IMG/VR virus record: IMGVR_UViG_3300013126_000026
Location: 1-64,000 of that record
Origin: a virus
Length of the DNA stretch: 64,000 nt
Strand: one strand, 5' to 3'
In this document: piece after piece, positions 55,358 to 62,884 of the stretch
How the letters are laid out: each line of letters opens with the position of its first letter
Position numbering within the stretch: the stretch's first letter is position 1
Made by a program: the position numbers and the translations under genes
Notes under the pieces: generated by a model
What the model saw: only the letters and a program-made list of their open reading frames with translations
Database searches by the model: none
Told to the model about the DNA's origin: nothing

Positions 55358-55903
55358 TTAAATTTTAACCTTTTCGTTGTAAAAGATGTGTGATCCAATT
55401 TTAGCTACCCTTTCATGTTTCCAGTTTGGTTTGACATAATCTGCGTGAAAATATAGTGCGTCTTTTAGTACAGTAAGCCTAAACCCTTCTAACAATACTT
55501 TTTTAGCTACCTCATAGCTTTCATTGTAAGCATCGTTATGTATAGGTCTTCTACGTGCTGCTGTATCACAATACCAACTAAATTGGCATACAACTTTTTC
55601 CATGATAACATTTTTCTGATATACAACTTGACAAATATCACTAGGAAAGCGTGGATCGTTGCTACGATTTAATGTAACCTGTGCTACAGCAACCTTGCCC
55701 TCAAAGGGCTCATGTCCTGCTTCTTTATAGATATTCATTGCCAAGCAACTTAATCTTTTTTCAATAACATCAGTTGTAGGATGATTGTTAACAAACTGTT
55801 GTGACTTATAGTACTGAATCTTTTGTGTTCCTATTGTATAGGTTAATGTTGCTACTAATAATAAACCTATTGTATAATACAATCCTCTTAAGGATAATTC
55901 CAT
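55358..55903 (-). CDS. SleB-type cell-wall hydrolase (endolysin candidate)
   Basis: 181 residues. N-terminal membrane anchor (residues about 8-25, GLYYTIGLLLVATLTYTIG). Hydrolase_2 domain with CLAMNIYKEAGHEPFEGKVAVAQVTLNR (catalytic Glu), and CQFSWYCD. A signal-anchored lysin of this kind could be exported and released on depolarisation. Its promoter is at 55953. Confidence 0.85.
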   Translation of the reverse strand: MELSLRGLYYTIGLLLVATLTYTIGTQKIQYYKSQQFVNNHPTTDVIEKRLSCLAMNIYKEAGHEPFEGKVAVAQVTLNRSNDPRFPSDICQVVYQKNVIMEKVVCQFSWYCDTAARRRPIHNDAYNESYEVAKKVLLEGFRLTVLKDALYFHADYVKPNWKHERVAKIGSHIFYNEKVKI

Positions 55904-55952
55904 TTTATTTCTCCTTTCGTTCGAACCTAATGTTCGGTAATTGGACAGATAT

Positions 55953-55981
55953 AGTATATATCTATTCTTTTAATTAGTAAA
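55953..55981 (-). promoter_or_regulatory. Probable promoter TTTACT-17-TATACT with palindrome
   Basis: Minus strand -35-like TTTACT, 17 bp, TATACT; the -10 lies inside the palindrome AGATATA-GTA-TATATCT (55947-55963). Upstream of the lysis hydrolase. Confidence 0.5.
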
Positions 55982-55991
55982 GTTTAATGGA

Positions 55992-57572
55992 CTAGATGTT
56001 CCAACAATCACAGTTACAAAGAATAACTTGGTCAATAGCTTCTTGTACTGATAATGTAGAACATAGCATCTGACTAGCAAAATATGCTTTATCAAGATTT
56101 GGCGTGAGTATTGGAGCAGTGATATTAAGTCCTCCTGGTGTGCTTGGTTGGGTTGCCACAATCGCTCCTGATTGTGGGCTTTGATCAGGATCAGTATATG
56201 GATTAATATATGGACCTGTTCCTACTTGGCTGTTAACTGCCACAATACAATTATTAACAGTTACGCTATTTAAGATTGTTTCAATAGTTCCTGGTTGTTT
56301 TTCACCTAAGGCTACTAAAGGTATTTGATTACAGTTATCATATACCATGTTGTTACATGGACTAATTTCTGTGTCGCCTATTTTATTAATGCTGTTTGGT
56401 GGCAAGGTGTATTGTGTAGTAGATGTTGAACCAATTGGACTTATACCTGTACCATTTACAGCAGCATCAACTGTACCATTTAACAATAGTTGTGCTGCTA
56501 AATTCGCATCTAAAGCATCACTTATAGAGTTGTCAACTGGAACACCTGCTTCTGCTAATACTGCTTGATTTCTTGAACTACGCATCAATGCTATAATACT
56601 TTGACCACCAACTGTGTTCAAATCACTTATGTTTTCTAATGTTTGAGCACTCATATGCGGTAATGTTTCTTTAGCATAAGTTGGTATACTATCAACAAAA
56701 GCTTCAAACACTCCGGGAATAGGATTACTTCTATAATCTTTAGGTATGGCTACTGGACTTATTCCTATATATCTAGCACGTTGTTCTACTTTTAATTGTT
56801 GTCCAATAACTTTATATAATTCATTTAGTGTGGTTGCTGTACTAGCAAGTGTAGCAAGTAAAGCATTAGCTTGATCAATATATCCCTGTACTACACTATT
56901 CATTCCAGGCCACCCACCAGTGCTGTCATCAGGTGGTATAGCAATAACAACTGCAGCACTTGCTCCTGAATAACTTATTGATATAACTTTACCATATGTT
57001 GACAAATCACTGGGATCTGTTCCTATTGTAGCAGTAGCAGGATTACCACCAACTGTTACAGTAGGAGCCACTGCTCCGCCTCTACCATATCCACCGCCAT
57101 AACTTGTAAATGTAAATGTGGAACCGTCCCATGTAGCAACTGCTTGCTCCCAATTAACAGCCAAATAAAGTTCTTTATAGATGTTATAAAGATCACCATC
57201 TATTGGAGCAAACTTTTTAACTTGTTCATAAAATTCTTTCCATGGATAAGGTAGTCCGCTCATACATCCAAAGAAATCACTCATTGTGTAATTACCGTTA
57301 GGGCCACTACCTAAAGCAATTTTATTAAATCCTGCTGATTGTAGTGTACTATCTACAGGCTTATTTGTCCCGTTTGTTAAAGGTAATATGCTATTGTTTT
57401 CTAAAGAAAAAACTGCTTGACTAAAGCTTTCTATTTTAGCTGATTGAATATTTTTTATTTGACGTAGGCTATAACTTAATGCTCCTGCTGCTACAGCTTG
57501 ATCTTGTGGAATTATCCCATATAAGTATGAACCATACCCTTGATTTAATAATTGAAAATTTACTTCAGCCAT
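55992..57572 (-). CDS. Virion structural protein, 526 aa
   Basis: Starts MAEVNFQLLNQGYGSYLYG. Long, Asn/Thr/Ser/Gly-rich, with one glycine-rich insert (GGGYGRGGAVAP, about 160-171) and a helical middle (ANALLATLASTATTLNELY). No enzyme motif or signal. Ends in a cysteine-rich CNCDCWNI. Next to another large structural-type protein and PAAR, so tail or baseplate is likely. Not recognised by name. Confidence 0.6.
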   Translation of the reverse strand: MAEVNFQLLNQGYGSYLYGIIPQDQAVAAGALSYSLRQIKNIQSAKIESFSQAVFSLENNSILPLTNGTNKPVDSTLQSAGFNKIALGSGPNGNYTMSDFFGCMSGLPYPWKEFYEQVKKFAPIDGDLYNIYKELYLAVNWEQAVATWDGSTFTFTSYGGGYGRGGAVAPTVTVGGNPATATIGTDPSDLSTYGKVISISYSGASAAVVIAIPPDDSTGGWPGMNSVVQGYIDQANALLATLASTATTLNELYKVIGQQLKVEQRARYIGISPVAIPKDYRSNPIPGVFEAFVDSIPTYAKETLPHMSAQTLENISDLNTVGGQSIIALMRSSRNQAVLAEAGVPVDNSISDALDANLAAQLLLNGTVDAAVNGTGISPIGSTSTTQYTLPPNSINKIGDTEISPCNNMVYDNCNQIPLVALGEKQPGTIETILNSVTVNNCIVAVNSQVGTGPYINPYTDPDQSPQSGAIVATQPSTPGGLNITAPILTPNLDKAYFASQMLCSTLSVQEAIDQVILCNCDCWNI

Positions 57573-58945
57573 TATAATAAGTCCCTAAAATCACGCTTTC
57601 CGCCTATTCTATCTTGTATAGTTTGTGGGCGCAAAGGTCTTGTATCTGTGTCTAATGTCGTGGGACTTGGAACATTTACCGTATTAGTTGGCGGACTACC
57701 GGGTGGTAATTGACTGCCAATAGTTGTCGCAACACCTGCGCTTGTTATAGCAGGATTAACATCTTGATTTTTATAAATTGGATAATATGTTTTACTATTT
57801 GTTGGTCCAGGTTCTGTGTTGTATACGGGAACAGTTAATGTTGTATAACTATTAGGAAACATCTTTTTTACATTAAGTAAATCAGCTAAACTATCTAAGT
57901 TTTTAGTTTTACAATTTAATGGAATCAATACCTGTTCTAAGTTAGCACCTTGTACTAGTAAAAATGAACTATAGATTTGTGACTCTTGTAATGGTGTAGG
58001 AATAGTAGTTTCGTTTGTTATGCCTATAATATCAGTCAATTCCAATCCATTAGATAATAATGCTAAATTTAATTCTTCTGTAATAGCATTGAACCTAAAC
58101 AATGTTTGTAGTAAAACACTAGGCAAACCAAAAGTATCCAATTTAGATAAATTTATCACACTACCTAAATTAATTAAATCACTACCAAATGCTTGAGTTG
58201 CTAGACTTACACCAGTAACATCGCCTGTAATAAGGTCATTCATGTTACTAAACGTGCCCTCAAGAAAATCTTTACTATTATTTACAGCATTAATACTACG
58301 ATTTGTGCTATTAATAAAACCATCTGCTGATTGAAAACTTCCTATAAAATCAGCATAATGATCAGTGGCTGGATCAGGATTATTAAAGTTGAATTCATTA
58401 AATGCTTGTAACGAAAAACAATGTAAAAAACCCCACTGAGTTATGCTCATATTGGGATTAGTTAGATCGTATGGATACCATGTAGCATATTGTCCTTGAT
58501 AGGTTACTCCAGTAACTGGAAAACCTGAAGTAGCAGGTCCGGGATATGGACTTAAAAATCCTGCGCTAGTTGCTGCTTCTACTGCTTGTGTAGTCCATAC
58601 CCCACTAGGATCAGTTACATCATACCCGGGTGATTTAGCTAATCCCAATGCTGGAATAGTTTGATTAGGACTTAGTCCTATACTTATTAAATTTGTATAT
58701 GTAGCAGCGTTAACTGTAACAAAGGTGCCGTTATCAATATCACTAGTGATATAAGCATTATTAATAGCATAAGCTAATAAATTTAAGGCTGTGTCACTAA
58801 CAATTTTTCCCGGAGTATATGTATAATTGTCTGTGCTAGTTCCAACATATTCACTAACGATAGGATTAATAGTAAGTCCCTGCTCGTTCAATACTGAACC
58901 GAGCACATTAATACCAAGTGGATCTTGTTTACCTGTATCTGCCAT
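57572..58945 (-). CDS. Virion structural protein, 457 aa
   Basis: Starts MADTGKQDPLGINVLGSVLN. Middle part has GFLHCFSLQAFNEFNF and repeated FGLPSVLLQTLFRF-like hydrophobic segments; the end is Pro/Thr-rich then basic (RIGGKRDFRDLL). T4-like tail/baseplate neighbours (PAAR) suggest a baseplate role. Stop overlaps the next start. Confidence 0.6.
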   Translation of the reverse strand: MADTGKQDPLGINVLGSVLNEQGLTINPIVSEYVGTSTDNYTYTPGKIVSDTALNLLAYAINNAYITSDIDNGTFVTVNAATYTNLISIGLSPNQTIPALGLAKSPGYDVTDPSGVWTTQAVEAATSAGFLSPYPGPATSGFPVTGVTYQGQYATWYPYDLTNPNMSITQWGFLHCFSLQAFNEFNFNNPDPATDHYADFIGSFQSADGFINSTNRSINAVNNSKDFLEGTFSNMNDLITGDVTGVSLATQAFGSDLINLGSVINLSKLDTFGLPSVLLQTLFRFNAITEELNLALLSNGLELTDIIGITNETTIPTPLQESQIYSSFLLVQGANLEQVLIPLNCKTKNLDSLADLLNVKKMFPNSYTTLTVPVYNTEPGPTNSKTYYPIYKNQDVNPAITSAGVATTIGSQLPPGSPPTNTVNVPSPTTLDTDTRPLRPQTIQDRIGGKRDFRDLL

Positions 58946-58950
58946 AATAT

Positions 58951-59220
58951 TTATGGTACAAAAACATCAGGACTACCTTTAGCAATACTGTGACCACAGC
59001 TATTGCCTGACCCAACACGTAGGACAGGAACACCTTCACAAAATACAGTAGGACTTCCTTGTGTAGTTTTTGCTGCTTTATGCTTACTACCTTTAGGGTG
59101 TGGCGTGATAGGACTAACATGTAATCCTACTTTAATACCATTGGCAAATACCGTGTTTGCTCCACGTACTATTTTACCCCCTACTTGATTTGTATCACCT
59201 CTCCTACTTAAATTTGGCAT
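58951..59220 (-). CDS. PAAR-domain spike-tip protein
   Basis: 89 residues, the normal size. P-x-x-x-R-x-G-D start, then repeating GSPTVFCEGVPVLRVGS and CGHSIAKGSPDVFVP motifs with His and Cys ligands. PAAR proteins sharpen the tip of contractile-tail spikes, so the phage is very likely a myovirus. Confidence 0.92.
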   Translation of the reverse strand: MPNLSRRGDTNQVGGKIVRGANTVFANGIKVGLHVSPITPHPKGSKHKAAKTTQGSPTVFCEGVPVLRVGSGNSCGHSIAKGSPDVFVP

Positions 59221-59221
59221 A

Positions 59222-59515
59222 TTATCCTAACACTAATTTTTTACTAGGTACTGCTATTCCTGTTGTAGCCTGAATGTATTTGTTTTTAACACCTTCTTCA
59301 GTTTGTGAAACAATAGCAATACTCTTAGTATTTAGTTTAGTTTCAGCCTTAGGATCTGCGGTAAACATACTAGGAATAAGCCCTATTCCTTGTGGACCAG
59401 GTGCTACACTTACTGGTTCTTCGATTGTAATATAATCATCAGAAATCTTAATAATCTTTGCGATTAACTCTTCACCACTATTTAATTTAAAACTGTAAAT
59501 CTCATTAATATTCAT
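59222..59515 (-). CDS. LSm/Hfq-fold-like phage protein, 97 aa
   Basis: YSFKLNSGEELIAKIIKISDDYITIEEPVSV has the strand pattern and spacing of Sm-like folds (as in many T4-like phages). RNA binding is possible. Follows PAAR with no gap, so it may instead be a structural adaptor. Confidence 0.6.
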   Translation of the reverse strand: MNINEIYSFKLNSGEELIAKIIKISDDYITIEEPVSVAPGPQGIGLIPSMFTADPKAETKLNTKSIAIVSQTEEGVKNKYIQATTGIAVPSKKLVLG

Positions 59516-59523
59516 TATTTTCC

Positions 59524-59748
59524 TTATGCGGCTAGGCGCTTTTGTAATTCATTAAATCCACCAATATATTCTTCACCTAAGAATATTTGTGGTACTGTTC
59601 TTGCGTTTGGTACTACTTCTAGTAATTCTTCTTTAGTAAATCCATCTCCTATTTTACGTTCTTCAATTTCATAACCTCTAGATTTTAATAACAATTTTGC
59701 TTGGTCACAATATGGACAGTGGTAACGAGACCAAATAATTGCTTTCAT
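59524..59748 (-). CDS. Glutaredoxin
   Basis: 74 residues with active site Cys11-Pro-Tyr-Cys14, TVPQIFLGEEYIGGF. Reduces RNR disulfides; located immediately next to nrdB, as in T4 (nrdC-type function). Confidence 0.92.
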   Translation of the reverse strand: MKAIIWSRYHCPYCDQAKLLLKSRGYEIEERKIGDGFTKEELLEVVPNARTVPQIFLGEEYIGGFNELQKRLAA

Positions 59749-59758
59749 AGTTTTCTCC

Positions 59759-60871
59759 TTAAATCGTTGGTAATTCGTCGTAGTCTAGTTGGTCTGACAT
59801 TACGCCGATTACATAATTTGTGCTTTCATTTTCTTGTAATGCTGTTTGCTTTTTACTAGGATCACTATGTTTGTTGAACCATGGAATAGGCGTTGTCTTA
59901 GGATGATTTTCTTTATAACGAATACCAATCTCTTTCAATGCTAGATTAGCAGTATAGTCAACAAAATCTTTAAGTATGTTTGCGTTAAGCCCAATCACAG
60001 GACCTTTCTTAAACAAATAATCAGCCCAATTTTTTTCTTCGTTTATAACATCTAGGTACATTTGATAAACTTCATGTTCACACTCACGTTTTGCATCAGC
60101 AAATCTACTATCTTCTTTGACAACAGTATTAATCATATAAGCAGTCCATTCTTTATGTAATACTTCATCCTGTAGTATTAATGCGATTATATTTCCATTG
60201 CCAATAAAGATTTTATTTTCTACCATAGCAAGACTTGTAGCAAAGCTTACCATAAATCTTAATGCTTCTAGTGCATAACTGGCATTAAGTGCTAACCAAA
60301 TAGCCTTGATATGAGTTGATTCAAGAAACGGAAGGTTCGGAGGTTCGGAGGTTTCTTTAATACAATTTAATTTATGTAGGTTATCGTAATATTTTCCAAC
60401 ACTGCTAGCCATATCTACAATTTCTTTTGTATCATGTATTGTATTAAATACCTCTTTGGGCACATTATAGATATTACGTATAATATGGCTATAACTACGG
60501 CTATGTATGTTTGTTTCAAAAAATGTCCAATTATACACTAGTGCTTCTAGTTCAGGTAAACTAATAACGGGAGTAAAAATTTGACTTGGGCCTCGCCCCT
60601 GTATACTATCAAGTGCGGTTTGTCTTAACAAGTTGCTAGTAAAGATATGTTTCACTGCGTCACTTGCCTCTTTAAAGTCGCTTGCGTCTTTAGTCAGGCT
60701 TATTTCTTCAGGCACCCAAAAGAATCCACGTGCTGTAGTTTCAAAGTTTTGTATTTTGGGATACTTAACCTCTTCAAATCTTTGGATAGTGACTGGACCT
60801 TCGTTATCTAAAAACATTTTACGATGAAGGTAATCTGTCTTTGTGTGTAAGTTATATTGTTGTGTGCTCAT
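59759..60871 (-). CDS. nrdB: Ribonucleotide reductase class Ia small subunit
   Basis: 370 residues. Di-iron ligands and radical Tyr lie in FFETNIHSRSYSHI (Glu, His, Tyr), ALEALRF, and LILQDEVLH (Glu, His). C-terminal SDQLDYDELPTI docks on NrdA. In the first motif I see E-T-N-I-H, one residue longer than the E-x-x-H usual in E. coli, which deserves checking. Works with the split NrdA next to it. Confidence 0.93.
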   Translation of the reverse strand: MSTQQYNLHTKTDYLHRKMFLDNEGPVTIQRFEEVKYPKIQNFETTARGFFWVPEEISLTKDASDFKEASDAVKHIFTSNLLRQTALDSIQGRGPSQIFTPVISLPELEALVYNWTFFETNIHSRSYSHIIRNIYNVPKEVFNTIHDTKEIVDMASSVGKYYDNLHKLNCIKETSEPPNLPFLESTHIKAIWLALNASYALEALRFMVSFATSLAMVENKIFIGNGNIIALILQDEVLHKEWTAYMINTVVKEDSRFADAKRECEHEVYQMYLDVINEEKNWADYLFKKGPVIGLNANILKDFVDYTANLALKEIGIRYKENHPKTTPIPWFNKHSDPSKKQTALQENESTNYVIGVMSDQLDYDELPTI

Positions 60872-60883
60872 TTTTTTATACTC

Positions 60884-61897
60884 TTATAATTTACAACTCT
60901 CACAATCTTCTTCCAATTCTTGTACTACGAATGTTGGTTCTGTTTGTGCTGGTTCTTGACTTTTACTTCCTGCTTTATTAATTAAACTATAATAAAATGT
61001 TTTAATACCATAATGGTGTGCTAACATAAGATTTTTAGCAATCGTAGTGATAGGAACTTTTCTATTATGATAATATGCTGGATTGTAAAACGTGTTTGTG
61101 CTGATACTTTGATCTACATAAGCCTGTAATACAGCAGCCGTTTTGATATAGTCTAAACAATCCTTTTGTTCCCACATTAATTGATACTTGTTTTTAAGTT
61201 TGTGATATTCAGGAACAACTTGAGTTAAACTTGCTGCTTTGCTTTCTTTTACTGTAATTAAACTCATTGGTAGCTCAATACCATTTGTGCTGTTAATTAC
61301 TACACTACTGCTTTCAACAGGCGCTATTGCCATTAATGTAGCATTACGTACACCATATTGTTTCATGTTTTCTCTAAGTGGTTCCCAATCTAATTCAGAT
61401 TTAAAATCGGCTAACTCATTTACACCGTTGGCTCTACGTTCCCATGGGAAAATACCACGACCATAATATGTTTTATCACTATCAACACACTTACCGCGTT
61501 CTTTAGCAAGTTCCACAGTTGCCTCAGTCAAGTAATATGCCTGATGTTCCATCCAAGACTTTACATCACGTAGTGCTTCTTTTTCTCCGTATTTGTAGCC
61601 ACGTTTTGCGTGCCAATACGCAAGATTTGTAACGCCAATACCAAGTGGTTGAATTTCATCGTTACTAAGTTGTGACTGTATGGACAAAAAATCTTGATAA
61701 TCTAATATATTACAGAGACTACGATGTAATACACGACATGCCCTACGCATATCTTCTGGATGACGGAATGCTCCCCAATTTATAGAGCCGAGTGTGCATA
61801 AGGCCACTCTGCCCTCCGCTTCATCAATTTCATAATATTCATATTCGTCATCTAACTCTTCGGGCAGATGTTCTATTTCTTCATATAGTTCGTTCAT
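60884..61897 (-). CDS. nrdA: Ribonucleotide reductase large subunit, C-terminal half (NrdA-b)
   Basis: 337 residues, starting with a 28-residue acidic stretch that joins GRVALCTLGSINWGAF. Holds the Cys equivalent to E. coli Cys462, the radical-transfer YY in KTFYYSL, and the C-terminal CESC redox pair. The N-terminal half is 1 kb upstream. Own ATG at 61897 with weak ribosome site. The gene is truncated by insertion, not decay; both halves look intact. Confidence 0.9.
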   Translation of the reverse strand: MNELYEEIEHLPEELDDEYEYYEIDEAEGRVALCTLGSINWGAFRHPEDMRRACRVLHRSLCNILDYQDFLSIQSQLSNDEIQPLGIGVTNLAYWHAKRGYKYGEKEALRDVKSWMEHQAYYLTEATVELAKERGKCVDSDKTYYGRGIFPWERRANGVNELADFKSELDWEPLRENMKQYGVRNATLMAIAPVESSSVVINSTNGIELPMSLITVKESKAASLTQVVPEYHKLKNKYQLMWEQKDCLDYIKTAAVLQAYVDQSISTNTFYNPAYYHNRKVPITTIAKNLMLAHHYGIKTFYYSLINKAGSKSQEPAQTEPTFVVQELEEDCESCKL

Positions 61898-61899
61898 TT

Positions 61900-62067
61900 T
61901 TATTTTCCAAAAATATTAATTAGCATAAGCAAAGATGGCATAGAAAACGATAATGCTAGTGCCCAAAACAAAGAACTTTTATACCACGGAGTATCCTTGA
62001 GTCCAAGAGTATCGCATAACTCTTTTTCAGACATTTTGCTAACATCAATATAATATATTTTTCTCAT
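61900..62067 (-). CDS. Small membrane-type protein inside split nrdA, 55 aa
   Basis: Starts MRKIYYIDVSKMSEKELCDT, one hydrophobic helix near the end (LFWALALSFSMPSLLMLI). Its ATG overlaps the stop of the homing endonuclease (ATGA). May be a passenger of the insertion. Not recognised. Confidence 0.5.
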   Translation of the reverse strand: MRKIYYIDVSKMSEKELCDTLGLKDTPWYKSSLFWALALSFSMPSLLMLINIFGK

Positions 62068-62831
62068 ACTCGTTTTCCATACTTTGTAATCAAATAGTAG
62101 CTTTTACCGGTCGCTTCTTTTGCTTCTGCAATGCTACTGTACACAATACCATCGTATTCTATTTTCACCGCTTCGTGATGACTGCTACCCCTGGCTGCTA
62201 ATTCTTTTAATTGCTGACTGCGGGCTTCTTTTCTCATAAACACATACTCTTTGGGTTCATATACTACATCACGCTTGTTAGTTAATTTTTTACATTTATA
62301 ACCTTTATACATGCTCTTTTTACCGCGAGCCACAGCACTCATAGCACTGGCGTTTAACTTATGTTGTCGGCAAAATTCAAGCATATTGTTAATACGCAAA
62401 ACTTCATTGACAGGTGTGATAACTTCCCAGTCATCCGCTAATTTAAGTTTTTGCTCATCTTTCATTGCCTTGCCTTTGTTATTGATTACTAAATCGCCAG
62501 AAGCAAACTTCCTTTTCTTTGTATAAGATATTTTAGGACCATTGCCACAATCGCCGCCACCTGCATTAGGAGCGATATTATAATACAAGGGGCTTTTAGC
62601 ACACCCAATTGTATCTAAATAATGTTGCTCTCTTATCAAAATATCCTCTTCTTTTTCTATATATTCTACAATAGTTCTTTCAAAATTCTCAATACCATAT
62701 TTGTTCACAGCATTACTAAAGCGTTTACCACTACCAATATATCCATCATCTATAGTACCTTTATGAGAACCCAAATATTTCATCCCGTCTAATTTGTTTG
62801 TCCATTCATATACAAAACCCGAATAGTTCAT
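62064..62831 (-). CDS. GIY-YIG homing endonuclease inserted in nrdA
   Basis: 255 residues. N-terminal GFVYEWTNKLDGMKYLGSH...GYIGSGKRF is the GIY-YIG core, with the conserved ENFERTIVEY and EEDILIREQHYLD (catalytic Glu). The C-terminal half (NMLEFCRQHKLNASAMSAVA, SIAEAKEATGKSYYLITK) holds NUMOD1/IENR-type DNA-binding helices. The SD is folded in a hairpin (62832-62880), as in T4 homing genes. The Aeromonas phage Aeh1 nrdA is split similarly by mobE. Confidence 0.9.
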   Translation of the reverse strand: MNYSGFVYEWTNKLDGMKYLGSHKGTIDDGYIGSGKRFSNAVNKYGIENFERTIVEYIEKEEDILIREQHYLDTIGCAKSPLYYNIAPNAGGGDCGNGPKISYTKKRKFASGDLVINNKGKAMKDEQKLKLADDWEVITPVNEVLRINNMLEFCRQHKLNASAMSAVARGKKSMYKGYKCKKLTNKRDVVYEPKEYVFMRKEARSQQLKELAARGSSHHEAVKIEYDGIVYSSIAEAKEATGKSYYLITKYGKRV

Positions 62832-62880
62832 ATGTGCCTCCTATACAGTTATTCATCAGTACTCTGTACTTTAGGCACAT
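62832..62880 (-). promoter_or_regulatory. Hairpin that covers the homing endonuclease ribosome site
   Basis: Arms ATGTGCCT (62880-62873) and AGGCACAT (62839-62832) pair perfectly; the second arm overlaps GGAGG and ends at the ATG. An inner AGTAC/GTACT hairpin lies in the loop. T4 I-TevI-type genes use such hairpins to block early translation. Confidence 0.7.
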
Positions 62881-62884
62881 TTAA

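Noticed and set aside
61898-62884. Self-splicing group I intron in nrdA
   Set aside because: Both halves have their own start and stop and carry extra unrelated residues at the break; I could not identify intron core elements. Kept only as a test in the finding.
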